The notes under the pieces are model-generated. The model had not been told where the DNA came from. It worked only from the letters and a program-made list of their open reading frames with translations, and searched no databases. From Bacteroides sp. (GTDB taxonomy: Bacteria > Bacteroidota > Bacteroidia > Bacteroidales > Bacteroidaceae), in NCBI GenBank assembly GCA_019412865.1, contig DXOJ01000471.1, positions 1-37,534 of the forward strand: a DNA stretch of 37,534 nucleotides, in the 5' to 3' direction. Positions within the stretch are counted from its first letter, which is position 1. Each line of letters begins with the position of its first letter. A program made the position numbers and the translations under genes. Shown in pieces: positions 8,021 to 15,226 of the stretch.

Positions 8021-11000
8021 TTAGAATTCAACATTAATACCAAACACGTATGATCTGCAATGCGGGTAAGTACCCCAATCGATACCTTGTACCGTACCGC
8101 TGTTACCCCATTGGTTTACTTCCGGGTCCATTCCCGAATAGCTGGTCCATGTCAGCAGGTTAGTAGCCGTGAAGTAAGGCTGCAAACGGGTAATTCCCCA
8201 TTTCTTCAATAGTTTACCTTTAACGTTGTAGGACAAGGAAACATCCTTCAATCTTAGATAACTGCCATCTTCTACAAAATAGGTAGAATTGAGTAATTTG
8301 AAATTAGCCTTAGGCACGTCTGTTATCTGTCCGGGTATTTTCCAACGATTCAATACACGGGCCGACTGATTCTTACCATCATACATACCTTCCGTTTCAA
8401 TACGTGAAGCATTATAAATATCGTTTCCATAAGAACCTTGGATAAAGATACTCAAGTTAAAGCCTTTCCATGAAAAGGTATTAGTCATACCATAGGTGAA
8501 ATCCGGATTCGGATCACCGATATAGGTACGGTCGGAAGATGATATTTTACCGTCATTGTTCAAATCACGATACATCAATTCACCGGTTTCAGGATCTACC
8601 CCATCACTTATATAACCGTAGAAACCTCCCAAAGCACGGCCCGGCTCATTACGTACCACATAGTCATTCACCACATCCGCAGTTTTAGCATCGTAATAAA
8701 CTTTCTGTAATTCCAGTTTTGTCAATTTATTCCGGTTAAAAGAGATATTGAAGTCTGTATCCCATGTAAATGCTCCTCCACGAAGATTTTTCGAACTAAT
8801 AGAAAGCTCAAAACCCTTATTTACCATTTCACCCTCGTTACGGGCAATAGACGTAGCGGCTGCGGCACCGGCAGGTAATGATACATTCATCAACATGTTT
8901 TTGGTCTTCTTATAATAATAGTCGGCATTAAACGTCAACCGTCCATTCAATATGGTCAGATCCAGACCTATATTGGTCTGTGTCGTGGTTTCCCATGTTA
9001 AATCAGATGTACGCAAGTTGGCCTGGCTAATGGTAGGAACAGCATTTGCATAATCAGTAGAATCACCTTCGCCGCCTTTCTTAAACCATTCGATACGACC
9101 GATATTGTAACGCTGCAAATATGCATAGTCACCAATACCCGACTGGTTACCGGTTTGTCCCCAGCCACCGCGCAATTTTAAATCGTCAATCCATGTCAGG
9201 TTCTCCATGAACTTTTCCGAAGAAATACGCCAGGCTGCAGAGAATGAAGGAAATACGCCCCAACGATGATCGGGATGCAATTTAGAAGAACCATCGGCAC
9301 GAAGATTAGCCGTTACCAGGTATTTACTGTCGAAGTTATAAGCTACACGTCCGAAGAATGACATAATTCCCCATTGAGATGCACCTGTACCTGTATTATC
9401 CCAAGATATTTTATTGGCAGCATTCAATGTTTGAATCTGATCGCTACGATAGTGTGAACCGTTGATCCAGCTATTTGAATAGTCTGAATCCGTCCATGAC
9501 GAACCGGCCATTACTTCCAAGCCATGTTTCTTGAAGTTTTTATTATAAGTCAATACATTATCAAATGTCAGCACTGTGTTCATATTCCGATTGTCCGAAG
9601 CCTCACCATACTGATTGCGGCCCCAAGCAGTAGAAATCGGATCAAGAAAAGTGGTATTAACGGCGTTGCGACGGTCAAGAGTAAGAGTAGACTTAAACTT
9701 CAGTTCCGGAAATGGAGTCAGCAATATATTACCCGATGCCAACAAGCGGTTTTCTTTGTCTTTGTTATTTTTCGCGCGGGCCATATTTTCTAATGGATTT
9801 GTGATATTACCCACTCCATAGAAGTTATTGTAATACTGATTAGGGTTCAAAGCATCCCACACCGGCGCATAAGTCGGTGTATTGATAACAGCCAGAATAA
9901 CACCACCCCGATTCGAGCCTGTTCCCATTGCTCCGCCTCCATTGCTTGTATAATCTGAATAAGAGATATTAGCACTTACTGTCAGCCATTTACGAACCTG
10001 ATTTTCCAGATTTACCCGGAAATTGTAACGCTTGTAATAAGAGATGTCCAACACTCCCTGTTCTTTGAGATAACCCGCAGAAAGGTAATATTTCATTTTC
10101 TCATTACCATTGGATACAGCTACCTGATAATTTTGAGTCTTTCCGGTCGTATACGTTTCATCAAACCAGTCGGTGCGATCGGGTAATCCGTCCGGCAAAG
10201 ACACTAGTCCGATTTCATCCTGCAATTCTTTATATTGTGCTGCATTCAGGGATTCTACTTTATCGGCTACTTTGTTCAGACCGAACTGGGCTGTCAAAGA
10301 AACTTTGGCATTACCGGCTGCACCGGCCTTCGTAGTAATTAGAATGACTCCGTTAGCAGCACGCGAACCGTAGATAGATGCCGATGAAGCATCTTTCAAT
10401 ATCTGCATACTCTCAATATCATTCGGAGAAAGGAACTTGATATTGTCTACGGGCACTCCATCTACTACATACAGCGGATCATTACTACCATTCATTGAAG
10501 TAGTACCACGAACACGGATAGACATTTCACCGCCCGGCGTACCGTTAGGCTGAATCACCGAGACACCGGCTGCCTTACCTTGAATGGCCTGTCCTGCCGA
10601 AACGATAGGCCGCATATCCAAATCCTTGGTAGATACGGAAGAGATAGCGGTAGTCACATCTTTCCGTTTCACCGAACCATAACCGATGACCACCACTTCA
10701 TCAAGCACTTCATTATCTTCCTGAAGTGTGATCTTCATCTGTTGGGCTGCCTTTACCTCCTGCGACTTATAACCCACATAAGAGAATATCAAAATGGCGT
10801 TTTGCTTAACGTTTAATGTGAAGTTGCCATCTAAATCGGTTATTGCTCCGTTAGACGTACCTTTCTCTTGTACACTAACACCGATTAGCGGTTCTTTTTG
10901 AGCATCCAGGACCTGACCGGATGCAGTAATTTGCTGTGCGGATGCACTCAAAGATAAAAACATTGCCAAGATAGCAAAGAAAATCTTGCGACTCCCCGAA

Positions 11001-11026
11001 AGGATTTTTCGCCTGTTTTTTTTCAT
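8021..11026 (-). CDS. susC-like: SusC-like TonB-dependent outer-membrane transporter
   Basis: SusC/RagA family transporter, 1001 residues. A signal peptide ends at SASA-Q (about 31), followed by the carboxypeptidase-regulatory-like Ig domain (about 35-110, with GVSVQEKGTSNG and YVGYK). Next come the TonB-box region, the plug domain (PLYVVDGVP, IYGSRAANGVILITTK) and a 22-strand-type barrel ending in GINVEF. There is no STN domain, which agrees with regulation by a SusR-like protein and not by a sigma/anti-sigma pair. It is the first gene of the beta-glucan operon. Its leader of about 70-80 nt follows a promoter at 11102-11134 and an inverted repeat at 11144-11179. It imports gluco-oligosaccharides into the periplasm together with SusD. 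Confidence 0.95.
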   Translation of the reverse strand: MKKNRRKILSGSRKIFFAILAMFLSLSASAQQITASGQVLDAQKEPLIGVSVQEKGTSNGAITDLDGNFTLNVKQNAILIFSYVGYKSQEVKAAQQMKITLQEDNEVLDEVVVIGYGSVKRKDVTTAISSVSTKDLDMRPIVSAGQAIQGKAAGVSVIQPNGTPGGEMSIRVRGTTSMNGSNDPLYVVDGVPVDNIKFLSPNDIESMQILKDASSASIYGSRAANGVILITTKAGAAGNAKVSLTAQFGLNKVADKVESLNAAQYKELQDEIGLVSLPDGLPDRTDWFDETYTTGKTQNYQVAVSNGNEKMKYYLSAGYLKEQGVLDISYYKRYNFRVNLENQVRKWLTVSANISYSDYTSNGGGAMGTGSNRGGVILAVINTPTYAPVWDALNPNQYYNNFYGVGNITNPLENMARAKNNKDKENRLLASGNILLTPFPELKFKSTLTLDRRNAVNTTFLDPISTAWGRNQYGEASDNRNMNTVLTFDNVLTYNKNFKKHGLEVMAGSSWTDSDYSNSWINGSHYRSDQIQTLNAANKISWDNTGTGASQWGIMSFFGRVAYNFDSKYLVTANLRADGSSKLHPDHRWGVFPSFSAAWRISSEKFMENLTWIDDLKLRGGWGQTGNQSGIGDYAYLQRYNIGRIEWFKKGGEGDSTDYANAVPTISQANLRTSDLTWETTTQTNIGLDLTILNGRLTFNADYYYKKTKNMLMNVSLPAGAAAATSIARNEGEMVNKGFELSISSKNLRGGAFTWDTDFNISFNRNKLTKLELQKVYYDAKTADVVNDYVVRNEPGRALGGFYGYISDGVDPETGELMYRDLNNDGKISSSDRTYIGDPNPDFTYGMTNTFSWKGFNLSIFIQGSYGNDIYNASRIETEGMYDGKNQSARVLNRWKIPGQITDVPKANFKLLNSTYFVEDGSYLRLKDVSLSYNVKGKLLKKWGITRLQPYFTATNLLTWTSYSGMDPEVNQWGNSGTVQGIDWGTYPHCRSYVFGINVEF

Positions 11027-11101
11027 GCGTACTAAGTTTTAAAGTTAATAATAAGACGCTCGTCAGCAATGGGCTACTCTCATTACTTTCGAAGCACAGG
11101 T

Positions 11102-11134
11102 CAAAAGTATAAAGAAATTAAAGTGAGCTAACAA
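11102..11134 (-). promoter_or_regulatory. Bacteroides-type promoter for susC operon
   Basis: On the minus strand TACTTTTG (11109-11102) matches the -7 consensus TAnnTTTG, and a TTG (11134-11132) stands 22 bp upstream as -33 element, slightly wider than the usual spacing. Transcription would begin near 11095. Confidence 0.55.
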
Positions 11135-11143
11135 GGAGGGGGC

Positions 11144-11179
11144 AATAAGTGGATCATACAAAACGATAATCCACTTATT
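11144..11179. promoter_or_regulatory. Inverted repeat, candidate operator for the SusR-like activator
   Basis: AATAAGTGGAT (11144-11154) and ATCCACTTATT (11169-11179) are perfect inverted copies separated by 14 bp. The element ends about 10 bp upstream of the -33 box of the susC promoter, the expected place for an activator, and lies between the divergently important susC promoter and the regulator's stop codon. Half-site spacing of about two helical turns suits a dimer. Confidence 0.5.
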
Positions 11180-11236
11180 TTCACCCATTTACATTCAAAA
11201 CGTATACCTAAAAAAGTGGTTGATTTACAGTCCGAA

Positions 11237-12880
11237 TTAGCGAATTTTTCGCACTAAATCGTCAAAATCCTCTCTCGATCCACGGGCTTTATTCCTTACT
11301 TTCGCCCGATAATTATAAATTGTATTCACCGAATAACGAAGAAACTCCGCAATTTGTGAACTGTCTTCAATACCCAGACGTATCAAAGCAAAGATGCGCA
11401 GTTCAGTATTCAATAACTCGCCTTTCTTCGGTAAAATCTGTTCATTTTCCTGTAATAAGTCATTGAATTTTCCCACAAAGTTAGGGAAGAGATGCAAAAA
11501 GGCTGTATCAAAGTTAGCATACAATTCTTCCAGTTCTTCATCAAGAGCATCCTGGGAACGCGTTATCTTTAATAATTCCGCAATTTGTCCGGCGGACACT
11601 TTCTTATTCACCATCCGCCGGTAAGCGTCTAAACGGTTGATATAAGTAGAACACAACTTGATGAAACGGGCAATATATTCTTCCTTAATCTGATTGGACT
11701 CTGAGAGTTCGACATTGGTAGAGGACAGGCAACTATTCATTTGCCTCAACTCCTCATTCAATCCGTTTAACTGCTTATTAGCTACCTGAAGATGATTTCT
11801 TGCATCTGCCAGCTTTTTCATCTGACAGTAGATATATCCCAAAGCTACAATCAACAACACCAACAGTGCAGTGATAAGCAGCAGGTTCTGTTGAAGACGG
11901 TCGTTCTGCTTTTCAATCATTGCCTGATAGGTTTTATCAATCAATGAAAGCACGTCAGCACTCTGCCAACTACGCAAACGGGCATTGTAGAACTTGGTCG
12001 CATTCCACGAAAAGCGCATATATTGGTACGCACGTTCCATATCACCATCTTCGTAAAGTAGCTGGGCAAGCATCCACAACGAAGCATGGTCCTTAATGGC
12101 AGAACGAATATCCGATATAGCAGAAAGACAAAGATTCCGTTTCTCTCCCAGACTATCATTACTGTACTTGTAAATCAAAGAACGATGATAAGTAGCCATC
12201 GCATATTGGGGAGTATATGGTTCTATTTTCGTCAACCGGAGATCATTCACTTTCAGGGCTTCCTCATACTGGCGTTGATCGCGAAATGAGGCTTCACGCA
12301 TCAGCAGGTATTCTTCCGATTCCGGAGGCAATATAGCATATAATGAATCTCTATATGCCTGCGAGATACTCCAATAACGTCCCGAAAGGGTTTTATCCTG
12401 TGTATAAACGCCCAACTCGCCATACACATGGTCAAAGCAGGTGTAATAATCGGCTATTAAACGAGGAATGATTTTCCGACGGTCTACCGATTCCAACACA
12501 TCAAGAGACTCTTTATACATTCCAGTTGATGATAATAATAGCGAAAGCTGCAACTGACTTTCTATCTTCCGGTCTGCATCATGCAAGCGCTCTGCAATCC
12601 GGATATTTTCATTCAAATAATGGATGGCAGAGTCGCAAATAAAAGCTTTATATTCTTTGTATATCTGACTGTTCAGATTGTACTGTTCCGCAGAATTAGG
12701 TTCTATTCCGTGTGTCAGTTCTTTAAGATGCTTGATACGTGATTCACGTTGAACCACATACGTCTCATGTTCTTGAATCGTCAAATCAAGCACATTCAAC
12801 AGTGAGTCCAGGGTCTTATCGGCCCGGGTATATAATGGAAAAGAGAGAAGTAAAAGAAATATCAGGTACTTTTTTTTCAT
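11237..12880 (-). CDS. susR-like: SusR-like membrane-spanning transcriptional regulator (DUF6377 type)
   Basis: A 547-residue regulator. An N-terminal signal/anchor segment (1-20) precedes a TPR-like helical periplasmic region (about 25-320). One strong transmembrane helix follows (332-352), then a coiled coil (about 354-400). The cytoplasmic C-terminal half ends in a helix-turn-helix (about 485-535: LNTELRIFALIRLGIEDSSQIAEFL, here quoted in part as SSQIAEFLRYSVNTIYNYRA). This is the layout of SusR and its relatives, which sense oligosaccharides in the periplasm and activate their PUL directly. It is encoded immediately upstream of susC on the same strand. Expected inducer: beta-1,6-gluco-oligosaccharide. 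A -7 box (TACATTTG, 12931-12924) gives it its own promoter. Family confident, ligand inferred. Confidence 0.9.
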   Translation of the reverse strand: MKKKYLIFLLLLSFPLYTRADKTLDSLLNVLDLTIQEHETYVVQRESRIKHLKELTHGIEPNSAEQYNLNSQIYKEYKAFICDSAIHYLNENIRIAERLHDADRKIESQLQLSLLLSSTGMYKESLDVLESVDRRKIIPRLIADYYTCFDHVYGELGVYTQDKTLSGRYWSISQAYRDSLYAILPPESEEYLLMREASFRDQRQYEEALKVNDLRLTKIEPYTPQYAMATYHRSLIYKYSNDSLGEKRNLCLSAISDIRSAIKDHASLWMLAQLLYEDGDMERAYQYMRFSWNATKFYNARLRSWQSADVLSLIDKTYQAMIEKQNDRLQQNLLLITALLVLLIVALGYIYCQMKKLADARNHLQVANKQLNGLNEELRQMNSCLSSTNVELSESNQIKEEYIARFIKLCSTYINRLDAYRRMVNKKVSAGQIAELLKITRSQDALDEELEELYANFDTAFLHLFPNFVGKFNDLLQENEQILPKKGELLNTELRIFALIRLGIEDSSQIAEFLRYSVNTIYNYRAKVRNKARGSREDFDDLVRKIR

Positions 12881-12923
12881 CGGAGTATTAAACTTTAATA
12901 GAAGATTACAAGATTAATAAAGA

Positions 12924-12931
12924 CAAATGTA
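12924..12931 (-). promoter_or_regulatory. Putative -7 box for the SusR-like gene
   Basis: TACATTTG on the minus strand matches TAnnTTTG. The nearest upstream TTTG (12959-12956) is 24 bp away, wider than usual, so the promoter is only tentative. An 8-bp inverted repeat (12902-12909 with 12944-12951) brackets it. Confidence 0.35.
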
Positions 12932-13050
12932 GAGAAAATCTTCGTAATCTTATTACAAATAGTTCATAAATTAAAGGAACAACCCCCGGATACATACCTG
13001 ATAAAAATAAATACCATATTACCAGCCGAAGCTCTTACCAATAAAAGTAT

Positions 13051-13058
13051 TATCTTTG
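13051..13058 (+). promoter_or_regulatory. Putative -7 box very close to the aspartate-dehydrogenase-like start
   Basis: TATCTTTG matches the -7 consensus and ends only 4 bp before the ATG at 13063. A transcript from it would start at or next to the start codon. No TTTG or TTG sits at the expected -33 distance. Confidence 0.35.
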
Positions 13059-13062
13059 TTGC

Positions 13063-13851
13063 ATGAAAAAGTTAGTCATTGTAGGATGTGGACGACTTGC
13101 AGAAATCGTTGCGGATGCAGTTGTCAAAGGCTTATTACCAGATTATGACTTGGTAGGTGTCTATTCACGTACAGCTTCAAAAGCAGCGCACATCGTTCAT
13201 AAAATGCAGCAATATGGCAAGCCTTGCATTGCTTGCGCCACATTGGAAGAGTTATTGGCATTAAAACCAGATTATCTGGTGGAATCGGCCTCTCCTGCCG
13301 CTATGCGGGAATTGGCTTTGCCGGCATTGAGAAACGGAACCTCTGTCATTACCTTGTCTATCGGTGCTTTGGCAGACGAGACATTCTATCAGGAAGTGAC
13401 AGAAACCGCCAGAGCAAATGGTACACGGGTCTATATTGCATCCGGAGCTACCGGTGGATTCGATGTTTTAAGAACTGCCTCTCTGATGGGAAATACAACG
13501 GCCCGCTTCTTCAATGAAAAAGGTCCTAATGGACTCAAAGGAACTCCCGTTTATGATGATTCTTTGCAAACGGAGCAACGTACTGTTTTCTCCGGTAGTG
13601 CTGCGGAAGCTATTCGCCTCTTTCCAACCAAAGTGAATGTTACAGTTGCCGCCTCACGAGCTTCTGTCGGTCCGGAGAACATGCAGGTATCCATACAGTC
13701 TACTCCCGGATTTGTGGGAGATACGCAAAGAGTAGAAATCAAAAATGACCAGGTGCATGCCGTAGTAGACATTTATAGTGCCACATCGGATATTGCAGGG
13801 TGGTCAGTAGTGAGCACCCTGATTAATATCGCATCACCCATTGTATTCTGA
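13063..13851 (+). CDS. Aspartate-dehydrogenase-like NAD(P)-binding oxidoreductase
   Basis: 262 residues. The Rossmann motif VGCGRLAE (7-14) opens the protein, and the later region (SGATGG at 127-132, FPTKVNVTVAAS, VGPENMQVSI) aligns with the DUF108/L-aspartate dehydrogenase (NadX) family, which makes iminoaspartate for NAD synthesis. However, where family members carry a conserved catalytic His in an N-x-H-R-like segment, this protein reads DTQR (Gln222), and the NPKTS-like segment near the C-terminus is replaced by TSDIAGWSVVSTL. The true substrate may differ from aspartate. The gene converges with, and overlaps by 18 bp, the 2-hydroxyacid dehydrogenase-like gene on the other strand. Fold confident, activity not. 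Confidence 0.75.
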   Translation: MKKLVIVGCGRLAEIVADAVVKGLLPDYDLVGVYSRTASKAAHIVHKMQQYGKPCIACATLEELLALKPDYLVESASPAAMRELALPALRNGTSVITLSIGALADETFYQEVTETARANGTRVYIASGATGGFDVLRTASLMGNTTARFFNEKGPNGLKGTPVYDDSLQTEQRTVFSGSAAEAIRLFPTKVNVTVAASRASVGPENMQVSIQSTPGFVGDTQRVEIKNDQVHAVVDIYSATSDIAGWSVVSTLINIASPIVF

Positions 13852-14718
13852 CAGATTGGCCAACACTTTTGCGCTCAGGCGGTCAAACGCCTGACGCGTG
13901 CGGCCAGTAGACACCTGCATACAACGTACATGCGGATGATTGAGCAGTTGCTCACCCCCCAACGCGCCTATCGTGTCACAAAAACAAAGGTTATCACCTT
14001 CCAGCCATTCAGTAAAAGCAGCCTCATCCCATGCCGGCGACAAACCGGTATTGAATAAGATCTTCCGGTTACCCATCTGCTTAAATTCCTCTTCGTGCAA
14101 CAGAATCGTATTTTTATTAAGGCAACAACAAATGACTTCACTCTCTGCCAGGAGTTCCCTCAATGGCAAAAAGCGATATCCTTTGGCAGTAGCCACTTCT
14201 TTCTCACTGCGGGCATAATATGAAATATCAGCACCAAAAAATTTCAAGGCATCCGCTATCATGCCGCCAGACTTACCCAGTCCGACTATTCCGACTTTCA
14301 ATCCGGTGACCTCACGAGGCAACTCCTCCCACGATTCCTGCCCAAAGCCGTGCAAACAGCGCACCAACTCACTGACTACATATTCCACTACTCCCTCGTC
14401 ACCATAATCCCGAATACCTGTCACCGTGATACCCCGTTCATTAGCATAGCGAATATCGACATTGGCACTTTCGGGAGAATAGAGTGAACAACACATTCCA
14501 ATGTATTTCACATTCGGACAACACTCGAGTACATACCGGTTGATACGGGAGGTATAACTCAAAAGCACCGCATCAGCATCTCCGATACGGGCAATGATTT
14601 CATCATCATTCACGGGTATGTCAGGATACATCACCACCTGACCGGCAAATGAATACAACGCTTTTTCGGCCGACGGAACCAGACTGACCGGCTCTATAGC
14701 TACAAGTTTCTGAAACAT
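13834..14718 (-). CDS. D-2-hydroxyacid dehydrogenase-fold protein lacking the usual catalytic residues
   Basis: 294 residues with an N-terminal substrate-like domain, then a Rossmann domain with GLGKSG (146-151). About 19 residues later YYARSEK puts Arg170-Ser171 where NAD-specific members have Asp, which suggests NADP(H). The canonical Arg of INTARG is replaced (NTGLS, 223-227). The canonical PH before GxxT is replaced as well (CMQVSTGRT, 266-274), and the Glu region (FCDTIGALGGEQ) is also unusual. It may be a non-catalytic relative or use other chemistry. A well-matched promoter lies at 14869-14899, leaving a leader of about 140 nt. It is convergent with the aspartate-dehydrogenase-like gene. 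Confidence 0.8.
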   Translation of the reverse strand: MFQKLVAIEPVSLVPSAEKALYSFAGQVVMYPDIPVNDDEIIARIGDADAVLLSYTSRINRYVLECCPNVKYIGMCCSLYSPESANVDIRYANERGITVTGIRDYGDEGVVEYVVSELVRCLHGFGQESWEELPREVTGLKVGIVGLGKSGGMIADALKFFGADISYYARSEKEVATAKGYRFLPLRELLAESEVICCCLNKNTILLHEEEFKQMGNRKILFNTGLSPAWDEAAFTEWLEGDNLCFCDTIGALGGEQLLNHPHVRCMQVSTGRTRQAFDRLSAKVLANLSEYNG

Positions 14719-15193
14719 CGTTTTTTTATTTTAGATTATTCGCGGTTAAGATAACCAATTGAAGAATAAACACTTTGCATAATTTGGGGAATTGAGAGAT
14801 AACAATTTGGTAACTGTGCGCATTTTAGCGATTTGCAGAGTTGTATCTTCAAGTAACTCTTTCGAATACAAAAGTAACAAAATTCTCTCAGGAAACAAAC
14901 TCACGACCGGTTTTTATACAATTCGACAGTAAAAAAAACTCCGTTATTCGATAATCTTCCTTTTGACAGAGGACAGCTTTCCTAAGTCATGCGGAGTAAA
15001 TTGTATAAAGCAAAAGGATCCCTGCAATTTGACAGTAGAGACCCTTTTTGTAAGTTGGGCGGAGATATATTTTGTAATCTGCCGATGGCAGAGCGTTTTT
15101 AATCGACTACTAATTAAGATATAATCTTTTTACGACAACATATGTCGTCTACCGCATCAGGCATAAAATTGGATTTCAAAAAATAAATCAGAC
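14719..15193. other. Gene-free interval of about 475 bp
   Basis: No supported ORF or RNA gene. It holds the leader and promoter of the minus-strand dehydrogenase gene (14719-14899), an 11-bp inverted repeat with arms at 14913-14923 and 14999-15009, two near-copies of CAATTYGACAGTA (about 14919 and 15025), and a small hairpin at 15132-15148 (ACGACA, 5-nt loop, TGTCGT). These look like remnants at the edge of an acquired segment, but no transposase fragment was recognised. Confidence 0.4.
14869..14899 (-). promoter_or_regulatory. Promoter for the 2-hydroxyacid dehydrogenase-like gene
   Basis: On the minus strand TTTG (14899-14896), 19 bp, then TACTTTTG (14876-14869): a full match to the Bacteroides -33/-7 consensus. 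Predicted start near 14862. Confidence 0.65.
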
Positions 15194-15222
15194 CGCCTCG
15201 AAGTTCAACTTCGGGAAAGGCG
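15194..15222 (-). terminator. Terminator of the BspA-like gene
   Basis: CGCCT-CGAAGT (15194-15204) pairs with ACTTCG (15208-15213) and AGGCG (15218-15222), with a 4-nt bulge and a 3-nt loop. On the minus strand it is followed by TTTATTTTTTG. It sits 5 bp beyond the stop of the leucine-rich-repeat gene. Confidence 0.7.
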
Positions 15223-15226
15223 CGGA

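Noticed and set aside
10875..11069. Minus-strand ORF overlapping the N-terminus of the first SusC in another frame
   Set aside because: It is a shadow of the SusC signal and Ig-like region, with no independent features.
15132..15148. Hairpin ACGACA-N5-TGTCGT considered as terminator
   Set aside because: No T-run on either strand and no gene ends there.
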